Source of the DNA: Atopsyche davidsoni
Taxonomy: Eukaryota > Arthropoda > Insecta > Trichoptera > Hydrobiosidae
DNA: 64,000 nucleotides
Direction: 5' to 3'
Assembly: GCA_022113835.1 (NCBI GenBank)
Contig: JAILWY010000027.1
Coordinates: 6,822,501 to 6,886,500 of the forward strand
Both the position numbers and the translations under genes were made by a program. Of the stretch, positions 48,180 through 59,010 are shown one piece after another. A model generated the notes under the pieces. It was not told the origin of the DNA. It ran no database searches and saw only the letters and a list, made by a program, of their open reading frames with translations. Numbering within the stretch: the first letter of the stretch is position 1; each line of letters begins with the position of its first letter.

Positions 48180-49540
48180 CTGGATGTGCATTTTTAAAAT
48201 GGCGGCATGCTTTTGAAATTGAATCCGGAGCGCTGTTGTGATTGTGTTTCATTTCTGACGTTTACTGCCGGCGTGACTTACGACGGGGCTAGGGGAGAGC
48301 ATGCGCTTTGTGCAGCGAGGGGGCGTTCATTCAAGCCGGCTCGGCCGCGCATTTGACTACCGAACTGAAGCTAACAATCGGGGTCGGATTACCTTCTAGA
48401 AGCCGCTAGGGTCGGTCTGCTTTCGCAGCTCCTGGAATTAATTTTGCAGCATTTTTACAACACTATCTAGTAAGGATGAAGGAGTAAATATTTCTATATT
48501 GTGTCTATGAAATATTTTGCGGATGTGCTCGGTTTTGTTATGCACGGTTGTGGAAATGTTATGTTAGGTTATTAGTAGACGCAAATTAGACTCACCCGTT
48601 TCCGTGGAATGCGAGCTGATATTTGGTTAGTTTGTTAATATTTCTAGTGTTATTGTCGCGCCGGTCCTTATCTCCGCTGGGGGCAGCGTGTTAGTTGGAG
48701 ATGAGGGCCTGCGCTCGTTAGTGCAGCGGTTAGTACATCGGAGCGGCTTCGAGGACAACGTTCCTCCCCGAGATCCGGCGGGCGTCTGGCGGTCTCCGCG
48801 GGCGCCGGCGTCCAGGGCGTCGCGGCGCCCTCCCCCTCCCGCTCCCCCGCCCGCCCGCGCCGCCGGAGCGACAGGGACGCCGGAGCGACGCGACTTCTCT
48901 CTCGAGCTGTTTCATATCAAACTCGCATAAAGCCGGCCGGATCGCCTCCGTCCCGCTCCCGCGCGCGTCTCGGGCGGGGCGCCTGACGAGGACGGCGACG
49001 CCCGGATGCGCCGCTTTGCAGATTTTGTATTGAAAGTGTGCGCGGCGGTGTATTCGATGATGCGAGTTGTATCTCATCGCAGCTTATTTTTTCGTAACGT
49101 CTGTTTTTAATCTTTCGTTTCGAAGGGAGTGCAAACGAGGGGCTCGCTCGTGCACTTGCTCCGCGTGACGGGAAGTCCGCGGGCCCGCGCGTCACGGCGG
49201 CCGCGGCGAGCGATGCCTCGAACCTGAAACGAGAGACGCGATACACAATACTAAAAATATCCTGCATAACAATCGACAATTCGATCATAAATAACGTTTC
49301 GATTTTTTAGGTATTTTTCAGGGCGCCCGCCGGCGGCCGAGGGCGCCTCGGGGGTCGGTTGTATTTTCGGGCAATAAATCACAGGAAATAAAAAAAACGT
49401 TCCGCCATTCGTCGACAGATGTCTCTGCCACCGCCGCGGGCCTCGTTAGGAGTTGATCGACACACGCCGAATAAAATGTTGCGTTTTATGTGTCTATACA
49501 ATTTGAATGGCGGCCATTACTTAGCTTTATATTTGTTTCG
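48180..49540. promoter_or_regulatory. Largest CpG-dense island of the window, candidate promoter/PRE
   Basis: About 1.35 kb of GC- and CpG-rich DNA contains AAAATGGCGGC (48196-48206), a 13-bp double Pho-type palindrome (49506-49518), pyrimidine C-tracts around 48825-48860, and an octamer ATGCAAAT just outside it at 48156-48163. It is the longest such block in 64 kb. For minus-strand iab-4 transcription it lies 1.1-2.5 kb upstream of the hairpin. Plus-strand transcripts coming from Abd-B would reach it after the hairpin. I cannot place a transcription start, and no splice-bounded coding exon stands out. Open frames of 115-123 codons here are compositional. Confidence 0.45.
49506..49518. promoter_or_regulatory. 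Palindromic double Pho/YY1-type site
   Basis: AATGGCGGCCATT is an exact inverted repeat that places one ATGGC core on each strand around a central G. Both halves match the Pho/YY1 core. It lies at the right edge of the CpG-dense island next to mir-iab-4/8. Confidence 0.45.
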
Positions 49541-50160
49541 GATTGAAACGATACTCTGAATCGGTTTTAAACTCTCGACAATTCTGTCGCAGTAACGAAT
49601 ACTACGGAATATTTGTTTTGGCTACAAGATGATAGCTAGATTATCTGATAGTTTGCTACTATTTGCAATATGTTCATTTAGTTATTTTTTTTAGCAAATT
49701 TGATCGCATTACATAGTTTTTGCCTTGTTATTGTAAGTTACAATTAAACTGTGCACAAAAATGTAAAGTGTTGTGCTAAATATTAAGCACTCGGGGTCTA
49801 TCTAATAACCCATGAAAGAAACTAGAAAAAGTTACATAAAATTTTATAAGTTAAGCTTTCAATATATGTAGTAAGCCGATTATAATAAAATGACAATAAC
49901 ATATACCTATTATCAATAATCGCTAATGGTTAGACTAAATATATGTTCATAGGTATAATTGCAGATAATACATACACACTTGCATATAACAATTATAGGT
50001 ATTCTTATTCATGTATGCTTCTTATAATAGCACTACATTGTTAGAAAAAAAAGTTACATTAGTATAAACACACAGTGCCAATAAAACACTGAGTTAAAAA
50101 GCTTTGTGGTAAACTATTTCCAAGTAAAAACAAAGTACTCATAACACGTGCATAAAATCA
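49541..50160. other. AT-rich spacer
   Basis: No supported feature. Confidence 0.55.
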
Positions 50161-50164
50161 CCAT

Positions 50165-50650
50165 TATTGCTGTAGAAATCAACGTTCACGTCCTACGATC
50201 AGATAACCGCGCTAACACCCCGCGGAAGAAGCACAGACACACATCAAACAACAATTAATATCAAAAATATAACTTACATGCAATCCGATTGTGTGAAACA
50301 CTGCCTGCGAGCGGGATCGCGGCTTCCCCGGCTCTCACTGGGCCTGTAGGCCTAATATCGCGGGCCCGCCGCGACACCCGGCGCATCAAAAACGAGCGAC
50401 CACATCGCGCCGAGGTGGATCATTCATTGGCAGACAGCTCGGCCGGGGCCGCCTGGGGCCGCGTGGGGCCGCCGAACAGCTGGGAAATTTCCTATTCACT
50501 ACTTAGGGAGCGAGTACTCGCCGACTCGCCCGGTGCGTCGCCCGGCCCGGCCAGTGTGATGCACGCACGGCCCTCGCGACGAATCCCCCGAAAGGCACAC
50601 AGACGGGACGGAACCCCATTTTTATTCGGGAGGCTCCAGAATCTGCCAAC
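50165..50650. promoter_or_regulatory. CpG-dense island
   Basis: CpG-dense from 50300 to 50620, with GGGGCCGC repeated three times around 50444-50470. A 127-codon plus-strand frame runs through it but has no recognisable domain. Confidence 0.3.
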
Positions 50651-51615
50651 ATGGAGGATAAATAATATTTAATTTTACGTATTTAATTTAAATTGTTTTG
50701 ATTGCTTTTGTAATATGATCACTGCCACTGTGAATGACGACGGTGTGTATTATATTGTATAGAAGCACATTAAAATTTTGAGATGCAGATCACTCTCACT
50801 TGTGTTTTTTGCCTATTGTGGTTGTGTAATGCTTATTTGTCTATTGGATGCAAAATTTTACTCTTCTCATTTCTCTTTTGACCAGTGGTACTAATATATA
50901 CTTATATGTATTATCCTACACATTCGATAGCGTATATTTTTGCTTTGCGCATATTTCTATACTGTAATATATGGGCAAATTTATATTTTATAGTAAGTTG
51001 ATAAGTGTTTAACAGTTTTGAGTTATAGCGGAAAATAGATTTTAGGTAAATAAACAGTTTTTGAGTTTTCAAGTAACCAAATACAAAATGACACTTCTGA
51101 TATATTGAGCTTTACAAATGCATTAATACTTAAGTCAGAAATATAGTTACAACTCTATTTCAGCGTAATCTTAGTAGAATGTTAAATTGGTCAATTTACA
51201 TCCTAAATACCGTTGCGTCATTTTAAATTGATCATTATTCACGAATACAACTCTTCATAGTATTTTGAGCTATTCTAAAACTGTAACAAGACTAATCATT
51301 TGCTAGTTTATCTAACTGTATTAATTTTCATGTAAAAATAACTGGGTTATTAGTATATCACAAAACTAATTATTTAAGAACAATGACGCTGATTATCTTA
51401 CAGATTGACAAATATGTATAGTGTATTGCATAATACGCTATTTGTGTATTTCATAAACATACTTTGTTGAACAACTTTTCACTTTCACACCCATTTTCAA
51501 AAAAAAATTAAATTGTACGTTTTAATGAATATTTATTTATATGAGAATTTTTTTCTGGTAGCTTGAAAGCCTCTGTCCGTTTTACATTGAAATTAGATAT
51601 ACAATAAAATGAACC
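50651..51615. other. AT-rich spacer
   Basis: No supported feature. Confidence 0.55.
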
Positions 51616-51900
51616 TACGTATTTTGGTCTCGCCTCTTTTTGAATAAGCATAGGTGGCCATTGTTTTTGAATGCTTTATCGTACGCGCGCATCGGCCATA
51701 TTTCACTGCCGCGGGCCTCGCAGGGCTGCAACCGCAGAACGTCACTTTTATTGTTTGACAGCCGACCGTTACTTTTATGTAAAGTTTTTATAATCTTGTT
51801 TGTCAAATTGTTCGGTCGTAAAGCGTTTAAAAGGTGAGCCGCGACAGATCCGAGCGATTGCGGGACGCCCGGAGAATGTTTGTGCGTAAAATATTTTATC
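51616..51900. promoter_or_regulatory. GC-richer island with Pho-type and Abd-B-type words
   Basis: GGCCATT near 51655 and GGCCATA near 51694 are followed by TTTATTG near 51748 and TCGTAAA near 51816. A 114-codon minus-strand frame crosses it without recognisable similarity. Confidence 0.35.
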
Positions 51901-53039
51901 ACCCGTCGTGAACTGGTAAATGAAACTAGATGATAAATAAAAAAAAAATGATAATTCAAGTTTTGTATATGTAACAGTTTCCTTGTACTTGGTTTTTATG
52001 GCTCAGTCGATTAAAGCATCCAATAATAAAGTTTATTGAGTGTAAAATTATACTTTATATTCCGGATCACAAAAAATATTTTTATTACAGCAAAGAGCGA
52101 CTATTTTAATACATATATTAAATAATCATTGTTAACATAATTAATAAACTCACGTACATGAACAATAAAAACCCTTATAGTTAGTATATTTTTTTGTTTT
52201 TTAAACATAAATGTAATCAATTTATTTATTTTTAATGATTTTGTAATGTTATTTACTGTTGATTGAATTTATACACGATGCTTTCTCATTTATATTCATA
52301 AAAACTCCAGCCAGTTATTTTTCTGTGCTTTTGCAAAAGTAAAAGTGAATATTTCCAACGACACACTTTTTTAAGCTCAATTCACTTTTAAAATATGTGT
52401 TTTTCTTGCAAAATTTTTATTTCGCTTAAAAAACGTGACCATTGAAATCAATTAAATTATTGTATTTATTGCAAATTGAGTAATATTTCTTGCTTGCTTA
52501 CTTTGGAGTTTTGTATTTTTTTTTTAATAAGTAGAAAAGTAATCACACGGAGTATTTTTTATTAAAATTTTGTGAGTATTTTGGTTCTTTTAGAGATTCT
52601 TTTCAATAGTTTTAAAATTAAATTCATTCTTTATAGTTATATTTTTAGATTTTCTCACCGTTAAAATGCTGTTGGATTTTGTTACCAATATTAATTAAGT
52701 GAGCCATGAATATTATTTAATCAGTTCTTTGAAAGGTTGTTGACTACCGCTTTTTATTGTTTCATTTTTAAATAATTCAGTATGGTTGAAAATCAAGTGG
52801 ATACAACAAATATATTTATACAGTTAAATTTTTATTCACAGATGAGTAAAAAACATAAAATGAACTGTTATCATTTAATAAATAAAGTAGCGCCAAGGGC
52901 TGAGATTTTTTCTAATTATCAAATTAAGCAAACAATAAATTCAATCCTAATTACCAACATAGCCTGACGTTTCTTTGATGTATTCGAAGCAATTATACCG
53001 TGAAAACAGATTAATTAGATATTCCTTCACTACTTAAAA
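51901..53039. other. AT-rich spacer
   Basis: No supported feature. Confidence 0.55.
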
Positions 53040-53480
53040 CTAATGATATTGTAAATACGGCCGTATTGTTCTCGGTCGATGTAAACCGGCAATTATTCCC
53101 TAGACGTGATTTAAACTTATTAATACAAAAACAAAGAAAAACCTATTCTTGTTCAATGATCCAAAAGCTGATACAATCTTGATACGTCGTTCATTCCAAT
53201 TGTAGCGAGTACAATAATTTGAGCTTCAAATTTAATCTACCATACGATGCGTTCGCAGGATCCTATTTACTAGCGTCGTCTCTGTCGCTCGCGCGGGGCC
53301 GGCCGGGGGGCACGCGAGAGGACAACAGTCGGTGTTTAGTGATATAATAACTTTTGGTAGGGACATAAGAGGCTATGACACGACATGAAGATAAATTTGA
53401 ATGTCTGACGGCGAGACTTGCCTTTTAAGCTACAGACAACCAGCGCTTCTCAAACTGGACGCAGCGGGTTACCGCCCTTG
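53040..53480. promoter_or_regulatory. Mixed island with CpG core and 14-bp palindrome
   Basis: AATACGGCCGTATT at 53054-53067 is an exact palindrome. A CpG-dense core lies at 53270-53335. Confidence 0.3.
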
Positions 53481-54509
53481 CAACACCTTGAGCTTCATTG
53501 CCTAGCGCAATTTACTAAAGATATAATGCAACATTTTGAATGATGCAATAAATCTGTGGTTTGAGTAACAATTGTTATTATTTTTTAAATCTAAAAACGT
53601 CACCTAAATGATATTTATCTGTGTTGATCACATTTGAATTAATGCAGTGGCTTTACTCGCGGGCTGTTCTATAACATAATTAGTAATGCAAGTTAAATGT
53701 TAAATGAAACTAATAAAAATAACAAAAACCGCCTCTGAATCTTGCTTGCATTGCAGGAAGATTGTTTGGATGCAAGATACAGCTGTGTTATTATGATGGG
53801 TTTATTATACAATTGAAAATGCTTATCACTTCAGGTAAGGATTCTGGAGTTAAATTTCAACTACCTGCATATATTATATATGATGTCTTAATATAACAAT
53901 CTAATCAAATGTAAAAAATGTATTTATTCAACAGAGAACGATGGTAATAAGAAAATTTTCGAGCATAATATTGGACATACATCTACAGGAATATTTTGTG
54001 CATCAATTATTAAAATAGTGCAATAAAACTAGCAACAAACTTTACACAACCTATTTATAAAGATATTTAAAAAAATATTTAATACATTTAAAAATTTTTA
54101 GAAATGCTCAAAAATAGGGTAATATTGATAGAAAAAATATAGACATAGACTCTTCTATAAAATGTGTCAATTTGTTTCTCCCCTCTTACAAATTTTAGCT
54201 TTTCACGATTATATTTACAAAGATAAAACGACATTTTTGTTACTAAGAATATAATGAAGACTTCGGAGTTGAATTGCGGAATATTTAAGGGTGCAAATAA
54301 TATTTTAATTTGAATTTCAGCTTAAAACACGTTACTTGATATATAAAATATTATAAATAGTAGATGTTAATATAGATTAAAGAAAATCATATAAGGATGA
54401 TTGTTTTATTCAAGTAAGTAAGAAATTTTAAACTTTTACTGCTATCGATGTCCAAATCGGTCAGTCAATATTTTTCCACGTCGTAAAATCAAAAGCGCAG
54501 CGAAAACCG
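53481..54509. other. AT-rich spacer
   Basis: No supported feature. Confidence 0.55.
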
Positions 54510-54710
54510 AATCAACTATTGGGAAATGCTGATCTGTGGGTGCAGCTGCGTCCCTCTCTCGCAACCCACCCCCGGCGGGAGGGACAGGGATGGCGTGTGA
54601 CGGATGGCCGGCGTGCATGTGTGGGTGCGGCGCCCGCGTGCGTGGCGGCGCGCTGGTGTGGGTGCACATTTAGTGGAATGATAGTGCTTGTCCACGAAAC
54701 AACAACACGG
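54510..54710. promoter_or_regulatory. GC-rich island with Pho cores, GAGAG and GTGT words
   Basis: CTCTCTC near 54554 (GAGA-factor word), ATGGC cores at 54590 and 54604, and repeated GTGT/GTGCG words to 54665. This word mix recalls fly Polycomb response elements. Confidence 0.4.
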
Positions 54711-55079
54711 CCGGCTTTGGAATCTGACAACCTGATTTATTTTTTCGATTTTAATTACTTTATCTTACAATACATGATTTTATTAAAAAATAGGTATCAA
54801 CTATATCAATCAACATTGTTTTTATTTAAAAAAAATATTTCATATCTATTACTGAAATATTTATTTGATTTTATATGCATGTATGTAAATTGCTATGCAC
54901 TCTTTTAAAAATATTCTGTGTAAACAGGTAGAAATTATTATTATTGATTTTCATTTAAAAAGTAAGCGCCGAAGTGTTGTTTTTTAATTTTATTTCCGTT
55001 GGTATAACATATTTTTATTTTAATATATAAAATAGTCGAATTGTTTAAAGCCGGATTTAGATAGTTTAATTTTTTAAAT
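54711..55079. other. AT-rich spacer
   Basis: No feature seen. Confidence 0.55.
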
Positions 55080-55410
55080 TTTGATGCCCTGTGTTGAAAT
55101 TTCGTACTCCGCGCACATTCCCACGACCCGGAAGTCTTCGGAATTCCAAAGCCATCCTCCACCGGCCGTGGCACTGTAGTGTCCTTGTCCTTGATCTAGT
55201 CAAGCACCGGGGTCACTGACCTCCCACGATAGCGCATACATACGTGCCACGTACCCACGGGCAGACGTACTCAGCCGGTATCCTTCATTATGTACGGCGC
55301 GATGGCGGAGTCGAGCGGTTGCTTGAGTGATTATCTCCTGTGAAATGACACGCCGCGTCGCAGGTCGTTCCGCTCTACCTAATAGCGCCATAACCATCAC
55401 ACGATATGTT
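55080..55410. promoter_or_regulatory. GC-richer island with an ecdysone-type element and Pho-type site
   Basis: Holds the perfect inverted nuclear-receptor repeat at 55210-55222 and ATGGCGG at 55302-55308. Small minus-strand frames are not called. Confidence 0.4.
55210..55222. promoter_or_regulatory. Candidate ecdysone response element (perfect IR-1)
   Basis: GGGTCA-C-TGACCT fits the IR-1 consensus RGGTCA-N-TGACCY without mismatch. From base composition I estimate far less than one such 13-mer by chance in 64 kb. EcR/Usp is the expected binder in an insect. Confidence 0.55.
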
Positions 55411-56769
55411 CAGCATTATGTTAATACCCATGCTTGGTTTTAATTATAGAGGTTTGCGTAAACGCTACACGCCTTATGCAAAAATGTTGGGAAATTCTTC
55501 ATCGGCGCTTAAGTGTGGTTTGACACGTGATTCTAACTACAAAACTACACACTTCGCATCAATCTAATGATTATGGTTTATTAGATATTGCGATATTATA
55601 GTTACGTGTTTTCAATACCTGTTTTCGTGCCATTTACTTCGAAACCTAATTATATACTATATTTTTATTAAATACTTTGTTTTAAAACCGGCCGCTTCAC
55701 AAAATAAAATATAAAATTGAAAAACACTAAAAAATCAGAGGCACAGTGAATTCCTATTATTAATTAACATCTTCAAGAAACATGTTTGTTATATTTAGAT
55801 GATATACATTGAACAGTTCTCAATTAATACTTTATTAATAATTAATAATTGATTTGTTTTAAAAAATATACAATTTTCAAAAAATCTCGTAAAAAACCCC
55901 GGAAAAATCTAAATTCTCGAGAAGGAATTTTTTATTGGAAAATTACATCATTGTTTTAGGTGTGAGTTAACGATTTCACAAACAGAGAAAAGTGGCAGTG
56001 GGCGGGACACTCTAAGAGACCCGAAGATCTCCAACTGGATGTAGGCACTAATCTTGTGCCCCATCTCGAAGCTCGGATGTCAGAGAGAACACCATATTGG
56101 CGGATTAACGAGGTGATTCTTGCTAGGATGTGTAACCTTGCACATAGTGGCGTAGTATTTTCAGTGGGTTACTGTTAAATGTCTCGTGTTCGAAAAATCA
56201 GTAGCTGATAGAAATTGAAAGGCCAAAGCTTGAATTTTATAATATAATATTTTCGAAATCAACTTCAACGCGCTGCTGAAATCTCAAAACAAAAACTGAA
56301 TTATTATTTCATAAATATTTTAACGTAAAAATAATATAATGTATACAAGTTGATAATTATTTTTAAAAATATACATAGTTTAGTGTCGTTTCTGCGATGT
56401 TAGTCCAACATCATGTTACTGTTACTGTAGTATATTTTTATTATATGGTGAACAATTAACTTTTAAGGATGCAATATTCTTTAATCTTAATTATAAATAT
56501 ATAGAAATGTTTAAATACCGAAATAATATAAAATAACAAATTTTTAGCTCAGAGTGTTATTTAGGTAATAGTAAAAATATACACAAAATAAATAGTACTT
56601 CAGAGAAAAAAAACCACTAGTAAATTTTTCGTTTAATCACTACATAAATAATTATCCTAAAACAAAAAGTATCAAAAAAAATATCTAGATAGATTATATA
56701 TTTAGAATTGACTAAATGAATTTGCTACTAAAAGATGATGCTATCTAATGAAGCTTTTAAACCTGAAAT
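55411..56769. other. AT-rich spacer with a mixed patch
   Basis: The patch at 55970-56180 is GC-richer and CpG-bearing but unrecognised; it may be a repeat fragment. Confidence 0.4.
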
Positions 56770-56960
56770 AACTGCACTAACGATCAGATGCAATTGCGGA
56801 ACATTTCCGTGATTGCAGTTTTCAATACCACGTGAATCGTCAGATGGTTATTTAACTGCATTTCGGAGGACGTAATGACAGTTGCCGAGGTAGGTAATGT
56901 GCAGGTGACCACTCAGTGTGAGGTTCCGATAACCTCCAGCCCGTGCAATATCCATATCCA
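56770..56960. promoter_or_regulatory. Small island with several E-boxes
   Basis: CACGTG near 56830, CAGATG near 56841 and CAGGTG near 56903, plus the inverted pair GAGGTT / AACCTC near 56921-56937, lie within 170 bp. A bHLH-read element is possible. Confidence 0.3.
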
Positions 56961-57394
56961 GACAGCAATACAAATTTCAGACAGATACTAAAAGAAGTAT
57001 TGAATATCACTTAGTGTTTTTACTGCAGGGATTATAGCAGTATCAAATATGAAAAGTAACTGTTATTATGGAGAAACAGAGATAATCTAATTTACAATAT
57101 TATTCCTCTTGCACTTTTACAACATTTTTTTATGCGTATTACGTAGGTTTAGATAGTACATGTATACTTATTTTAAAATTAACCAGGCCACTTATAATTT
57201 TTTGATAATTTTGATTCAATATATTTCTGGTAGCCTAAGCTTCAGTTACTTTATTTTATACTGTAAAAATGCTGTGTAAATATATTATACGTTGATTTAT
57301 TTTGGATAAGTAGTTGTGCTTTGTCGATATTGAAACACGATATTAGTGTATTTGTCTGTAGAGTAATCTTTAGCATTGCAGTGTTAGTCTTATT

Positions 57395-57670
57395 GAATTT
57401 GATCCGTATGGAAGGGTTTCCAGGGGCGGCGGTGGGATGGCACGCATGGAGTACTGGGTAGAGTAGCTCTGCAAACAGAGATAATAAGGCCTGTGTGTGC
57501 CGACGCCATATCGCGGCTTCTCGTATAACCGCGGCGTAACGCCAAAACAAAACGCATGTTATTGAAAAGCATATAACCGCTCGTAAACATACAGAGTTAG
57601 ATGAGTGCGGGGAATCTCTCGCGTAGGAACCGACAACCCGCCAGGGGTAGCTGGCTTCGTGGAGGGTTCC
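57395..57670. promoter_or_regulatory. GC-richer island
   Basis: CpG-containing block with ATGGC near 57436. No recognisable coding sequence; minus-strand frames of 66 and 99 codons are not called. Confidence 0.3.
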
Positions 57671-58109
57671 TTATCTTGAAAGAAATGGCAGTTTATTCAC
57701 GAAAAGCCTATAATATTAGCGCCTAAATATACATTAAAGTCATAGTAAACTCGTGAGAAATATACTCAGCCTTAGTGTGCTTCCGCTTTTCAAACACTTT
57801 TATCTTAATAAATTAACACAAAACCGTCGATAGCTTAAATATTTATGAAATTCAATAAAATTATATAAAACACCTTCAGTTATAATTGCAAACATCATGT
57901 TCTGATTAATAATATTTTAATGAAAAGTAGAAGTGTATGATTTATTTTTTGGCTGTGTTCAGTAAATATGTATATTTATTGATGCGTTACACGTTGTCTG
58001 TTTCGTTATACAATTAGCAGTGTTTCGTGTTTTTACGCTTATCTAGTTTGTACGCATAATGAGATGGGCAGGTATGTTTACTGTTTGTACGTGTTTTTTT
58101 TTTATTTGT
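57671..58109. other. AT-rich spacer
   Basis: No supported feature. Confidence 0.5.
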
Positions 58110-58420
58110 CGTATCGTCCCAGTAAATCGGTAAATAATCCAATGGCGGGCCTCGCGTCGGATGCCCAGGTACTACCTATCTCCGCGCCGAGATCTCCGGC
58201 GTCACACCCACCGAGCGGGCATAAACAATCAATACAAGCGCGAGTCGTTCCTCGGCCGCGTGGATGAAGCGATACCGAACAAAGCCGAGCGCAATTAGAT
58301 AGTCCACTTTATGGGGCTGCTTGACTTAGCACTGTCTTGTCGACGCCCCCCCTCCCCGACCCCCCGGGGGGACCCACAATTTATGGCGATTCGGCTCAGG
58401 TTTATGTGGGGAACGCACGG
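58110..58420. promoter_or_regulatory. CpG-dense island with Pho-type and Hox-type words
   Basis: ATGGCGG at 58142-58148 and TTTATGG at 58308-58314 and 58380-58386, with TTTATGTGGG starting at 58401. C-runs lie at 58346-58375. This is a repeated posterior-Hox word in a CpG-rich setting. Confidence 0.4.
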
Positions 58421-58799
58421 GCGATAGAAGCTGGAAGTGATGACTCTTGTATGGATTCGTATGGCCCACGGCTAAGAGCTTAGAAATAGATTAAGTGCTT
58501 TTTTTGTTGCGTATTGATGGCTTGAAATGTTTCTGAGTGCGATAGTGAAGGAGTTATGTAATTTCTTAATTTCCTTCGTAGTTTTAACAATAGCACAAAT
58601 CTGGATGCAGATTTTTGTTATATGTTAATCGTCAATCGAAGTTTTCAGTCGTTTTATGTAATATAAAAGATAAGAGGTGCAGTTAAATGTAAAGTATTTT
58701 TTTTTGGCAGGGTACTGCAGTCTCCGCTTGGATAAAAACGATAAGTTTCAATTAAGTGTATCAAAAACAAAGTAATAAATGTAAATCTTCAAAAATAGG

Positions 58800-59010
58800 C
58801 AGAGAAAATTCGTTTTTTGCCAACACCCCTTGCGAGATAACCCGAGTCTGTCCTGCCTTCTAACCCGAGCCTCTTTTTGCTTTCCAAAGTGGAAGTCGAA
58901 CGCTTCTGTTATCTCAGTTTATTTGCGATCGGAGGCACAGGGGAGAGGGAGACGGAACGTGCGGGTCGCTCGCTCTTGAAATCATGGCCAAACTGACATA
59001 AGCCAAGTAG
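58800..59010. promoter_or_regulatory. GC-richer island
   Basis: CpG-bearing with GGGGAGAGGGAGA (GAGA-type) near 58940 and ATGGCC near 58985. Confidence 0.3.

Noticed and set aside
48300..48320. CTCF-like word around GAGGGGGCG
   Set aside because: An inserted base breaks the match to the CTCF core, and the fly-type AGRTGGCGC is not met.
50289..50672. Plus-strand open frame of 127 codons
   Set aside because: Compositional frame in a CpG-dense island; no domain, no splice context that would make it an exon of abd-A.
52000..52040. tRNA A-box-like GGCTCAGTCGA
   Set aside because: No B box, no tRNA fold and no target duplication.
54519..54908. Plus-strand open frame of 129 codons
   Set aside because: Half GC-rich island translation, half AT-rich hydrophobic run; composition changes abruptly at the island edge, as expected for noncoding DNA.
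7121..58386. Overall enrichment of CCATAAA/TTTATGG posterior-Hox words
   Set aside because: About 14 copies seen against about 14 expected from base composition; only local clusters inside islands are kept as findings.
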